Of a stretch of DNA of 64,000 nucleotides, positions 11,976 to 22,649 are shown one piece after another. Under the pieces are notes generated by a model. It was not told the DNA's origin and ran no database searches. It saw only the letters and a list, made by a program, of their open reading frames with translations. Location of the stretch: positions 74,790,591 to 74,854,590 of the forward strand of contig OX352773.1 in the NCBI GenBank assembly GCA_947095535.1, written 5' to 3'. The DNA comes from Poecilobothrus nobilitatus. Lineage: Eukaryota > Arthropoda > Insecta > Diptera > Dolichopodidae. A program made the translations under genes and the position numbers. Every line of letters starts with the position of its first letter. The stretch's first letter is position 1.

Positions 11976-13244
11976 GCACATTTCCAAAAAAATTTTGAAA
12001 AAATGTGCTTATTAGTTTCACTCTGTCCGTCCGTCCGTCCGTCCGTCCGTCTGTTTACAAAACTTCTACACCGTTAAAGATAGAGAAAAAAAATTTTAAC
12101 CATAGGTAGGTCTCATAAAAAAAATAATTTTGTGGAACAACTTTTTCATGTAGCCCCCCCCATTACGGAGCTACAGCCCCTCAAACTTTGAAAAAGCCCT
12201 ATTTTTAAATGCATATATCTTATGTTCTGCTTAAGATTTTTTCAATCTGAAAACGTCATTCGACAGGTATTTTTTTTATCTTTGTAAATTTATATCAAAA
12301 TTATACAAGTTTTTTAAATTTAGTATTTAAATTTACCGTTATGTGAAAACCAAATTTTGCATGATTTTTCTACTTTCATAACTCCGGCACGCTTCTAGAT
12401 AGAATCTTGAAATTTTGAGGCAAGAAAGAACTTTTAGAATTAGTATAAGTTTGCTCAGAAAATTTTTTCGGATCACCCCCTGTTTATGAGCTATTAGGGC
12501 TTAAAAATTGAAAATTTGCTATTTTTAAACACCTGTAACTTAGGAACCTGTACACATTTTACTTCTGCAAGATATAAAAATTAAAGCTACTATAATATAT
12601 TTTTACGTGTGTTAAAGGTTTATTTTAATTGTAAAGGGTTCCAAAGTTGCAGCTCTTCAAAATTGCGAAAAAGTCCCATTTTCAGATGTACATATCTCGG
12701 GCTCTGCGTAATAATTTTGCAATCTAAAACCGCCAGAAGATCGAAAATTTTATTATCTATATAAAACAATATCAAAATTATGTAATATTTTGTAATTTAC
12801 GATTTAAATTTACCGTTATGTGAAAACCACATTTTGCATGAAATTTCTTTTTTCATAACTCCGGCACCTCTTTAGATAGAAACCTGAAATTTTGAGACAA
12901 GAAAGAACTTTTAGAATTAGTATAAGTTTCCTCAGAAAATTTTTTGGTAACACCCCCTCTTTAAGAGTTATTACGCCTCAAAAATTGAAAATTTGCTATT
13001 TTTAGACACCTGTAACTTAGGCACCTGTACAAATTTTTCTTCGGCAAGACATGAAAATTAAAGGTTTAATAATATATTTTTACGTGTGTTAACGGCTTTT
13101 GTTAGTTATATAGAATTCCGGACTTATGGCCCCTCAAAATTTCAAAAATGTCCTATTTTCACATTTTTTCTTATTACATGAAATTTTCAAATTTTTGTGT
13201 AAGGCACACTTCTAAACAGTTTGTATTGAGTTTTGGAAATGTGC
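11976..13244 (+). mobile_element. Family X element, longest copy, with terminal inverted repeats
   Basis: It starts GCACATTTCCAAAA (11976-11989) and ends with the exact complement TTTTGGAAATGTGC (13231-13244); looser pairing continues outside. A second inner AATGTGC follows the left end, making a subterminal hairpin, then a (GTCC)n tract at 12025-12050. The interior carries a diverged direct duplication with a 477-bp period: CAAGAAAGAACTTTTAGAAT at 12421 recurs at 12898, as do the ACACCTGTAACTTAGG and TATTTTTACGTGTGTTAA blocks. There is no open frame of useful length, so this is probably a non-autonomous DNA element. Its superfamily is unknown and no target duplication was identified. Confidence 0.65.
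12025..12050 (+). repeat. (GTCC)n microsatellite inside family X
   Basis: About six and a half uninterrupted GTCC units sit just inside the left end of the family X element. Other copies have decayed versions at the same place (GTCTGTCTGCTCG near 22250, GTCCGTTCGCC near 29690), so it belongs to the element rather than having arisen locally. Confidence 0.9.
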
Positions 13245-13264
13245 GCTTTTAAAAACCGTTGGTT

Positions 13265-14055
13265 TACATTCTACCTTGTTTTAATATTATTTTGATAACT
13301 GATGGGATAATAGTAAGTATAAATTCAACCTATAAATTAGGAATATAATTATGGGAAAGTTTTTTTTATTAGTAATTTACTATATTTATAACTGACATTT
13401 TACTTAGATTGGATGATAGAATTATTGTATAAATTTATAGTTTTGTTTACCTAGTTTTGATTAATGTAATATATTATATTATAAGGTATATTATAATATA
13501 TAAAATATTTGCTGACGAATAACGGATAAAATAAATTACTCGCAAAAGAATTTTATTTTCTATCCTTTTAAGTATCTTATGAAATAATATTATACATATT
13601 TTTTTATTCATTTTTAGAATGTTTTGATAAATCAACATTTAATATATTTTGCCTTTTTATCAAATATCTGTTTAATCATTAAATTATCTTTTAATAAAAT
13701 ATCTAATAAATATATACAATAAATTCTTTAGAAAACAATGTTAACATTAATATAATTGAAATTTGAAGGAGATACTTATCAGAAAACGTGTGGAAAGTAT
13801 AATATTGTGAGTGTATTGTGACATTTTAAATTAGAAATTTAAATTTATTAGAAAAATTACTCAAATTCATGTGTAGAATAAAAATTCTACTAAGTTAAAG
13901 CATTTAAAGTAATATAGTAACTGTAGTTACAAATATTAGAAAAATATATTTGATGCATTAAATAGGTAACTTAATAAGTTAATTCAATTTTATTGAATGT
14001 TTAACCGCTTTTTTTCTTTAAGTCTTTATATCTTTTCTTAGCCCATTTATCAAAT
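13265..14055. other. AT-rich DNA without a recognisable gene
   Basis: No gene, RNA or clear element boundary is seen. Confidence 0.65.
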
Positions 14056-14059
14056 TTTT

Positions 14060-14800
14060 ATCAATGTTATCAAAAACTTACTTATTATTTAAGTGATGGT
14101 CCGCTATCTGTTCATTTCTTCTGTATATCTGTTCATTTCTTCTGTCATTTCTATCTGTATGTTCTTGAAACCGTGTGCTTACAAAACATCAAAGATGGAG
14201 AACATCAAACATTTAAGATGGAGAAAGTAAAACTATTTTTATGTAGTTCATTCATTATGAATTTACTGCCCCATTTTTTATAATTTTTTGTAACATAAAT
14301 TTATGTAAAACTCAAATTTTCCAAACTTATGGTTTACCTGTATTTTGCGAACGCTTTTAATGAGAACTTTAAAATTTTGAGGATTTGAGCTAATTTTTCA
14401 GAATAAGTTTAAGTTACCTCAGTTCGCTCTGTTTGAAAGCTATTATGAGTCAATAATTGAAAATTGGCTCTTTTCAAACACCTGTGTAAATTTGTAATTT
14501 GTTTTAAGGAAGCATTAAAAAGCAAGTCACTAACATTATATTTTTACGCGTGTTATAATAGCTTTTCTAAGTTATATATAGAGTGTCCCTAAAATTTAAA
14601 AAAAGTGTCTCATGATTTTTCATGAATTCCTATGCAAAAAAGTTTATAAAAAATTACAAATTTTAATGCAAAATGTGACTACCTTTTAAAAATGTTTAAA
14701 CATGTTTTTAATGTTTTAGACATACTGACATATTTTATTTATACAGGAATTTCTTAAATAATACAAGAACCAAATTTCTAAGAAAAGACATTTTTTTTTT
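14060..14800 (+). repeat. Family X, degenerate copy
   Basis: Recognisable blocks in the right order are GTGTGCTTACAAAAC followed by a GATGGAGAAAGTAA stretch, then TTTACCTG, AACGCTTTTAATGAGAACTT, AATTGAAAATTGGC, AAACACCTGTGTAAATTT, and TATTTTTACGCGTGTTA. At the left a 19-bp word (TATCTGTTCATTTCTTCTG) is repeated at 14105 and 14126, where intact copies have the (GTCC)n tract. The ends are eroded. Confidence 0.5.
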
Positions 14801-14804
14801 TCAA

Positions 14805-15831
14805 AAACTTATTAAAAAATTTTTTTATATTTTTATTAAAAATATAAAAAATTATTTGTAGACAAATGCCAAATAATATATTTTTTTTTACAAATCACTA
14901 TAAAGACCCAAAAATTACAAAAAGGAATTGAATTTGATAAGATGTATCTATTCAGATCAGTTCATATTTTGATTTATAATATGTTGAATAAGAAATTTAT
15001 AATTTTACGTTTTGCACATAACATTAATATCTCATAAAATTCTTATATTCTTTTAATATCCGGTTGATTTTCTTTAAAAGATCAAAATGATAAATCATTA
15101 ATAAAATGACATTTTATATTTAAGAAATTTAGATTTATTAGTCAAAATTCATAAAATTAGTTTTTTTTTTTGTCGTTCAACATAAAATAAAGTAACATAT
15201 TAGGTATATATATATATATATCTATAAACTGTAGAAAAAGAATTAAATTATGTTTTAAATTTCCTTTTATACTCATATGATTTATATTGAAAGTAACCCT
15301 TATCGAATTATTTGTTGTTCCCTTAAAAATCAATTTTTAATCATAAAATATATTTTCACTTCCTTACTTTACTTCAATTAAAATGAAATATGAACATTTT
15401 AAAATCATCAATCTGGTAGTCCTTAGACATTAATAATACAAATTGATTCTAAATCTAAACCAAGGTTATTATAATTTTTTTTTCAATTAAAAATTGAATC
15501 AATCAATTTCTATAGTCAAAAAAAAAATTTAATCTTGTAATTAAAATTCAATTTATACCGGATTTTTCGAAATTAATATTAAAATGTTAACATACTAAAC
15601 TTCAACTAATATTTTTGTTAAACTTTATTTATTTATTCAACTGTCCATCTAGTTTCTTCTTTTTAAGCTTTTAAAAATCAAAGATGAAATTTATTTAAAT
15701 TTGTAATATTTTAATACAATTAATAAATTTTTTCTGATTTTCAAGTGATTAAACTATGACTATTGCGTTTAAATCGAGTTGAATAATTTTTGATTTAAAT
15801 AAAGATGCTCTTATATTAAACTCATCATATG
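14805..15831. other. AT-rich DNA without a recognisable gene
   Basis: Only AT-rich sequence is seen up to the 8-bp duplication at 15832 that marks the next element. Confidence 0.65.
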
Positions 15832-15839
15832 AATCCTTC

Positions 15840-17007
15840 GACAGGGAGAAATAAAGCCTAGAGCAATAAGATCTAATAGGCTTTATTTGACAATTGAGTT
15901 GAGAAATAAGGCCTAATTGGTAAAATTTCGCGGTAGGTTTTATTTCTCATTTCAAAAAGAATTAAAGTCTATATAGGCTTTATTTCACTTTAGAAATATT
16001 ATATAATTATTATATTATTAAAATTCCAAATTTGCAGTCGACTGTAAAATCCGAATATTTTCAACAAGTTTCAAACAATTTTCTATATTTTGGTTAGCCT
16101 TGCAGTCTTCGCGCCCTTTCCATGGAGCAACTCTTCGCCCCTTCCTTAGCCCTTCCCTTCACAACTCCCTTCACTTGAAGTAATGGGAACTGCTACTTCT
16201 GCTACCGCACGGGCGAACTGGCGCGGAGCAGCAGTCCTCATTGCTTCAAAACAATTTTTTTTGTTTTTCATAGAAATGTCTAAATTTTCACAAAATTTAT
16301 TATTATTTTTCATAGAGAATAATCAAAATTGAATACTTTTGTATGGAAAGCTGAAACATTATTTTTTTACCCCCATGATTTGAAATTCTTTGTAATTAGG
16401 AGAGAATTTAGAGTTGGTTTCAAAATCAGAGTTATAAGCTTTTTCCAGAATATTTATAAATATTCTGGAAAAAGCGGCAACCCTGGTTTTTTAACCAACT
16501 ATAAACCACCTTTTCTTTTAGAGTCCCGTATACTAATGGATATTCATATTTCGGAGAAAAAGGCAATCCAAATTTTGTAACCAACTCTAATAACTGAACT
16601 AAGTTCGACAAAATTATTACATTAAAAAGTGAAATAAGTTTGAATGTTGGATTTAAACCAAATTCTTTCATTTTTAACTTGTCGAACTTATTTAATTATG
16701 AAATAAAAAAAACTAACTACGGAGTGAAATGTGGCAAAAAAAAAAGAACACATTTTATTACTTAAATAAGCTGATATATAGGAATTAAATTATAAAAGCA
16801 AAATATTAAAAAATGTTAATATTGGAATAATAAATTAGAATTAGGCTTTAATTCCATTATTTTAAAGAAATAATTAGGTCTTATTTTACTTTGGAATAAG
16901 AAGTAAAGCCTATTTCGCGAAATTCGTGATTTAGACTTTATTTCTCATTCCAAAGTCAAATAAGGCCTATTGGGTTTTATTGCTCTAGGCTTTATTTTCC
17001 CCTGCCA
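15840..17007. mobile_element. Inverted-repeat DNA element with 8-bp duplication (Foldback-like copy 3)
   Basis: The left arm (15840 to about 15990) and right arm (about 16855 to 17007) are inverted copies over roughly 150 bp. They share GAAATAAAGCCTAGAGCAATAA-type sequence, AATAGGC.TTATTTGAC, GAATTTCGCG-type and GTTTTATTTC-type blocks. The 8-mer AATCCTTC lies immediately outside both ends (15832-15839 and 17008-17015). The ends contain CAGGGAGAAATAAAGCC and CAGGGGAAAATAAAGCC. A CAGGG-type terminus plus an 8-bp duplication is typical of hAT elements, but the long arms and the shared core are Foldback-like. There is no transposase frame. The interior holds an unusually GC-rich block at about 16095-16245 and the core units at 16385-16600. 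Confidence 0.8.
16385..16600. repeat. Core units in opposing orientation with a 36-bp perfect palindrome
   Basis: One plus-strand core unit (ATTAGGAGAGAATTTAGAG, then GTTGGTTTCAAAATCAG) runs into an inverted copy of itself. The junction is a perfect 36-bp palindrome at 16439-16474 whose half is CTTTTTCCAGAATATTTA; imperfect pairing continues outwards to GTTGGTT/AACCAAC. A third, minus-strand unit follows and ends near TTGTAACCAACTCTAA (16575-16590). The open frames on both strands across this stretch follow from the symmetry and are not genes. Confidence 0.85.
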
Positions 17008-17015
17008 AATCCTTC

Positions 17016-17700
17016 ATATGAATTTAAAAAAAATTATTATTTAATTCTTCAGTATATTTCCATTTTCCTCTAATTTTATTCAAATTAAAAGAGCGGGAAA
17101 ACAACTAATGTGTCAAATTGCAATTTCGTTACAAATTTTTTTTTTTTTTATTAATTTCCTGATTATACACTAAAAATGTTTTTTATTTTCTGTCATTTCT
17201 TAGCAATTGATTTTCCTTATTAAAATTTATGAATTTAGAGAGATTTGAAATTTAAAATAAAATTAAGGATCAAATTTAGTTTTTGTAATCAAAACGGAAT
17301 CTTTAATTTACTTTCAATTTTAATATCATTTAGAACTAAAAAACAAATTCAAATTATTAATTATTATTAATTCTCAACAAAACTTTGTCTTCATGTTAAA
17401 TTTTCTATTCGATTTTTTGATGATTTTTGAATAACTATGATAATTTACTTATGGCTTTATTGAGTAGTTAATTAATAATTATATTTTCTCTAATATTTCT
17501 GATTAATATATTTTATTTGTTTTTAATTTCATATGGATTTAGATTTTCCTTTGGATAATCTCTTCTAATAAATAGTTTGTATAGGAAGTTTTACTTAATA
17601 TGTTCGAAATTAGTTAATTGTTCATTTCTATTTTAATAAATATAGCTAATTCCTGTTAACATTAAAATTAACTGCTTTTTTAAAACTTTTTAAATCTTCT
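17016..17700. other. AT-rich DNA without a recognisable gene
   Basis: Nothing beyond AT-rich sequence is seen. Confidence 0.65.
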
Positions 17701-17708
17701 GCGTCAGA

Positions 17709-17743
17709 ACCCGCCGGAATTCAAATAACGTGAATTCTCGGGT
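17709..17743 (+). repeat. Hairpin-forming inverted repeat
   Basis: ACCCG..GAATTCA (17709-17723) pairs with TGAATTC.CGGGT (17731-17743) around a 7-base loop; two bases on one side and one on the other are unpaired. It lies just upstream of the reverse transcriptase relic and may be part of the same retroelement. Confidence 0.6.
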
Positions 17744-17797
17744 AGTTGTACATTTTTCTATCTTAATTATTTCTGTCAATTTCAGAGTTTAAACTTC

Positions 17798-17920
17798 CAT
17801 AAGTTACATTCAAATGATCCTTTGATAGAGAATGATAGAGAATTTGAAGCCATGTTATTTACGGATGATACCATAATAGTTGCAAATGAAAAAAAAAACT
17901 ATAGGAGCAAAACTAAGATA
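17798..17920 (+). pseudogene. Possible reverse transcriptase fragment
   Basis: An open stretch reads ...REFEAMLFTDDTIIVANEK. LF-[AT]-DD-T resembles the catalytic F/Y-A-D-D box of non-LTR reverse transcriptases, with Thr in place of the usual Ala. Only some 40 residues remain and no other RT box is visible, so the assignment rests on one motif. The LINE-like tail at 18600-18835, in the same orientation, may be the 3' end of the same element. Confidence 0.35.
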
Positions 17921-18360
17921 AATGTAATCTTCTTTTAGCAAGCAAGCGGTTGAGGGCACGATGAAGCTGTAAAAGAAAGTAAAATTATATTATTGATTTG
18001 AATTGATTAAAACAACATACTAATTAAAAACAAATGTAACATAGTTTTCGAAAGACACTCAAAAATGAAATTCTTATACATAGTAGATATTTCATATGGC
18101 CTATTAGTTTAACAAGCGTAAATTAATTTCATTATTGAATTTGCAGAAAAATTTCCTAATTCCTCTATGTAAAAGCATACATTATCAATGTAAAGGTCCA
18201 ATATACAAAATAAAAATAATATAAAAAAGTAAAAGTAAAAATATAAAAAATATATATGTATAAGAAAAAAATATAATGTAAAAAAAATATTTTTTAAAAT
18301 ATGCTTTTATCGAAACCGAATAGAATAGTAGAAAATAAAATTGGTTGCAAAACTTTAGCT

Positions 18361-18516
18361 TTTTGGACTGTTATAATATAAAAGTGAATTGCTAGCTCAA
18401 GCATTTTGGACTGTTATAATATAAAAGTAAATTGCTGGAATAAGATTAAATAAAAATCTAGGAAATTTGAGGTTCGTGTTTCTTTTTTATTCCAGCAATT
18501 TATTTTTATATTATAA
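18361..18516. repeat. Short direct and inverted repeats
   Basis: A 33-bp block starting TTTTGGACTGTTATAATATA occurs at 18361-18393 and again at 18404-18436 (43-bp period, one difference). The end of the second copy (18414-18442) is matched by an inverted partner at 18488-18516, 29 bp with one mismatch, sharing AATTGCTGGAATA. The 45-bp spacer makes a compact stem-loop of the kind seen in small inverted-repeat elements. Confidence 0.8.
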
Positions 18517-18599
18517 AAATATATTTATGTTTATACATTTTCTGAACATATTACGAACATAAAATCTTAATTTTTAGCCATACATATTCAATATGCATT

Positions 18600-18835
18600 A
18601 AAGAATGATGACAGCAAATATTTTGATTTCCTTACAGTTCCAGTCCCAATTCAATGTTTCCGTATCCATTTCCTACCCTTTCATATCCCTAGCCAATATA
18701 CTGCGTTCGCAGATAATGATTTCATCCCATTATATTGCCTAAAGGGGGAGGTGGGTTTAGTCAGTAAGAATCTGACACTATCAAGGGGAAATTCTTGGTG
18801 TTTTTTGAAGATTTCCAGCTCCGTTAGAAAAAAAA
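18600..18835 (+). mobile_element. LINE 3' tail relic
   Basis: It contains CCCAATTCAATGTTTCCGTA, then GGGGGAGGTGGGTTTAGTC, AGTAAGAATCTGACACTA, TTCTTGGTG and GAAGATTTCCAGCTCCGTT before an A run. GTGGGTTTAGTC..TAA..TCTGACACT is, from memory, a recurrent 3'-end sequence of insect non-LTR retrotransposons. Shorter matches are at 11090-11250 and 23200-23415. Confidence 0.5.
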
Positions 18836-18839
18836 ATAT

Positions 18840-21130
18840 AACATTATATATAACATTAAGATTATAGTAAGATTATAGTAAACAGAATAAAATTAATGTT
18901 TTGTTAAACCGTATAGAATATCGATTTTGTTGTGATTTGTTTTAAAATTTTTAATAAATAAATTTTATTCATTTCAATCCTCAAGTTTCTTTTTACTTTG
19001 CATTAAATATGCAATTTCTTATAATTTTTACTTTGTATTGCTTATCCAAGTTTTCAAAAATTTTCTTTAATTATTTAATCAAAAAGTTATTTAAAACCTT
19101 TTTTTTTTTTAGTTTGCATAATTTTGAACTTTTTAAAATTTTTAAAATAAAATGAATATTTAAAAATCAAATATCTTAAAAGTAACTCTTTAAATTAAGT
19201 CAGTTATTAAAATTTTTGGCAATTCCAGTATTGTTTATTTTATTTCAAATTTTTAATATTTTTTGCTGTGAGAAGTGTAAATTTTTAAAAGACACCAATA
19301 AAATATGAAGTTTTTACCCAGAAAATTACCATAGGCAGTAAGTACATTGACGTAAGCATCCTAAACTGAAAAACAGTAAAATGGTTATTGAAAACGGAAA
19401 GAAAATTTTCATTTTAAATTGTAGAAGTGAGATTAAATAAAAATTTCAGCTAACGTAAGCTGACTTTTTCCTTGAACTTCTGTACATTATACGAATTGGG
19501 GAACACTACATGTAATGGTAATGTATTATTAAATTTAATCTAAGATTTTATTTAAAATTTATAACGAAATTTTTCATCTGCCATATTGATGTATTGTTTC
19601 TTTTTGCAACACTTATTTTCTGAAAATCAGTGAATAATTACACCTTCTTATTATTTTTTTAAAGTCATATACATATAAAAAATTATATTCACATGTTCAT
19701 CGCATTATAAAAGGTATGTAATTTTTACTGTAGTTTGTAAGTGAAAATGATGAATCATTTTTCTTATTACAAGGAAAAATTCAATAAAAGCGAATATTGT
19801 ATATGTGTTAATATAACCACTTGACCTATAAAGAAAACAAAAAAATATGGAAATGAAGAGACAACACAAAATATATTATATTTTTATAAATTACTACTGT
19901 AAGAATACTTTTAGAAAGAGTGCTCAAATTATAAGACTATAATGTTCATACTTAAATACATAAAATACGCGTACATAGTATATAATATAATAATATTATT
20001 AACTTTCGTTTGCACATATATTTATTATACAATCTAAGATATTTTGTAATAAATACTTATACTTTTAAATAAAACTTAAAAATTTCAATCATAGACTTTT
20101 TATTATAAATTGTAATAAAATAACATATACATAATTTCCAAATAACACTAAAATATATCTTAAATTGATAGGTACTACTAGAAAATTCAATAAACAGTAC
20201 TTAACCAAGTCAAGATGACATAAGTGAAAAGATGATTATGAAATAAAAAAAAACAAAAAAATACAAAAACGAAATAAAAGCATGGTACCTATACAAAACT
20301 GTTCTATACATAATATAAAAGAGACTCTTAAGTTCAAAAAGGATAAAAAAAAAACTCGATTGAAGAACCCTTTTAAGGCAAAAGAAAATAGATTAGAATA
20401 CAAAAAAAAACGAAAAAAAAGATTACTTAGTGTTAGTTTGGTCATTTTTCTTCTTTTATTTTCTAGTAGTTTAGTCATTTTCCAAAAATCTAACAAAGGT
20501 TTTACCTTTTTTATTTTTATTCTTTCCTTTTTCAACTACATCCTTCTTATTCTATTTAAAATTTACATTTTTCATCTATACAGATACATTGTACAAAAAC
20601 ATATGTATTTATTTTTTATCTTCAGATACTAAGTTGTCCTTTATTGTTGTTGCCTACCTGCCCTTCGTTAAGTATTAAAATAATTGACCTTCACAGGTAA
20701 GGTAATAATGATAATGTTATTTCTGATTCTGAATTCTATTGTAACATATTCTTACGTATTAATTTTATTTTTTGTTTTTTTTTTTTTCTTTTTTGTGCTT
20801 TTTTGTACTTTTCACTCTTTTTCACCCATTCATTTAGCATATGCTGATTTTTTGAAAAACAAAAAAGAAAATTGGCAAAACTTATCATTATAAGATTACA
20901 AGGCTAAAAAACGAAGAAAATTAAAATAAGAAGAAAAATAATTTTTTTTTTTTAAGAAATTGAAAATCAGAATTAATAAAATATAATCATACATATCGTT
21001 ATATATAGAAGTTTGCATATGAAATGTATACTAGTATTTCAGTTTTATAAAATGAGGTAAAAAAAAAAAAAACAGTTCTAAAAACAAAATTTCAGAAATG
21101 GAAAATAGGATTTAATTTAATTATATAAAA
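18840..21130. other. AT-rich DNA without a recognisable gene
   Basis: The two opposed open frames near 20236-20632 are Lys-rich on one strand and Phe/Leu-rich on the other because they cover oligo-A tracts. They do not look like genes. Confidence 0.65.
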
Positions 21131-21138
21131 ACGGTATA

Positions 21139-21460
21139 TTATTCTTTAGACGGCAACGCTTGATTTTTCATTTGAACATCTTTCGGCAATGTGACGCCTA
21201 TGATGATCTTGAAGTTCTTTTTAACCTTTTTATCATTTTTGTGAATTTTGTGATCGTATTGTTGCCGGTTTAGTTTAAAGAAAATCGTTGGTTAATTTAT
21301 AAGAGAAAGAGGAATTTTGGAAACAATTAGATTTAAAATTTTATTCAATTTCTAAGTTAATTTTTTTCTAATGAATGTTTTTTTCATCTTGGCGTTCAGC
21401 TAAATTTGGTTGCTCTCCAGTATTTTGTATTTGGTTCTGATATTGTGATGCTGTACAGCT
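21139..21460 (-). pseudogene. Coding-like relic of unknown origin
   Basis: Two minus-strand stretches in this less AT-biased patch have protein-like composition. One, 21139-21291, is open for 50 codons and ends ...IIIGVTLPKDVQMKNQALPS plus two residues before a stop. The other, 21368-21460, is open for 30 codons and is Gln/Asn-rich (QYQNQIQNTGEQPNLAERQ). No suitable GT/AG pair joins them and stops separate them, so a decayed gene or retrocopy is more likely than a spliced gene. I do not recognise the family. Confidence 0.3.
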
Positions 21461-21569
21461 TTATTTATTTTGATTTAACTGGTGGTTGGTGATTATTTGG
21501 AATTTAACTTATTTTGTCCTAATCAACGAATTTCAACTCATGATGTTCGATTGGGTTTAATAACCATAA

Positions 21570-22165
21570 CCTTGAAGCTTGAAATATTTTATTACTAAAG
21601 CTTCATTACTTTACCCTCTAAATAAACTCAGACAAGACTATTTCGCAGCTTTTAATTTAGCATTATTTGAGATTGTCTAATTAAAAAAAAAAAAAACCTA
21701 AATTCCTAAATTTCATAAACATTTTAAAAAAATAATAAAAATATTAAATGACAATTTTTAAATCTTCCTCTTTAAAATTATATTTTGAAACTTTTAAAAA
21801 GTAAAATTAAATTTCAAAAAGAAAAGACTTACCTTTATAGCTGTTAAAATAAAATAAAATTACAAAGAAATATATACTAAAGATACTTTAGTGCTATAAA
21901 GTTTTTGTTTTTAAGTGTATGAAAGCATTAGAATGTATTGAACGAGTTAAAGTGTCTCATTTTCTAAACAGAAGAAAAAGAAAAAAATAAAAAAAAAATC
22001 TTATTTACAATATAAAGATGTGAGTTTAATAGGATCTATCTATAGTTACTTCAAGGTAATAATCCTATTCTAAAAATAAAAGGATAAAATGTAAATACAT
22101 AGGTACATTATAATCAACATGTTGACATTTTTAATCAATTCTTTTTGTTCCTTTTTAAATTAAAT
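21570..22165. other. AT-rich DNA without a recognisable gene
   Basis: Only AT-rich sequence is seen. Confidence 0.65.
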
Positions 22166-22169
22166 GTAA

Positions 22170-22640
22170 ATTTTTTTTAGACTGATCAAAAAATGGTGTG
22201 ATAAAAATATAAAATATTTTTAAAAATATGCTTAATAGTTCCGCTTTGTTTGTCTGTCTGCTCGTTTGTCTCTTTACAATTTTTCTACATCGTTTAGGAT
22301 GGAGCAATGAAATTTACCGTTTATAGGATACGTCACATACAAAAATTAATATTAAGTAAAAATTTTTTTATGTAGTCGCTAGCAGCACCTCAAAGCTAAA
22401 GACCTGTAATTTAGACATCTGCGAAAAATTTTTCGCAAGCAAGGCATAAAAATGAAAGTTATATATATATTATCTTTTTAGATATTGTAATGATGGTTTT
22501 TTTTAAATATACCTACATATAAAGTTTCTTTAACACTAAAGGAAGTTGCTGTTTTAAAATGTTTCTTACATAAAAAATTCTAAGAAAAATTTTCTAATAA
22601 AGAATTGTTTTTTTTTTTTTGAAAATGTACACCTTTCAAA
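22170..22640 (+). repeat. Family X, internally deleted copy
   Basis: The left-end region is TGCTTAATAGTTCCGCTTTG followed by GTCTGTCTGCTCG. Then come TTTACAATTTTTCTAC, a TTATGTAG..GCAGC stretch and GACCTGTAATTTAGACATC. It ends GAAAATGTACACCTTTCAAA, matching the right end of the 11976 copy. The middle of the element is deleted. Confidence 0.6.
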
Positions 22641-22649
22641 ACCTTTGTT

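Noticed and set aside
20236..20632. Opposed open frames of about 100 codons on both strands
   Set aside because: Lys-rich on one strand and Phe/Leu-rich on the other; they simply cover A and T runs and have no motif.
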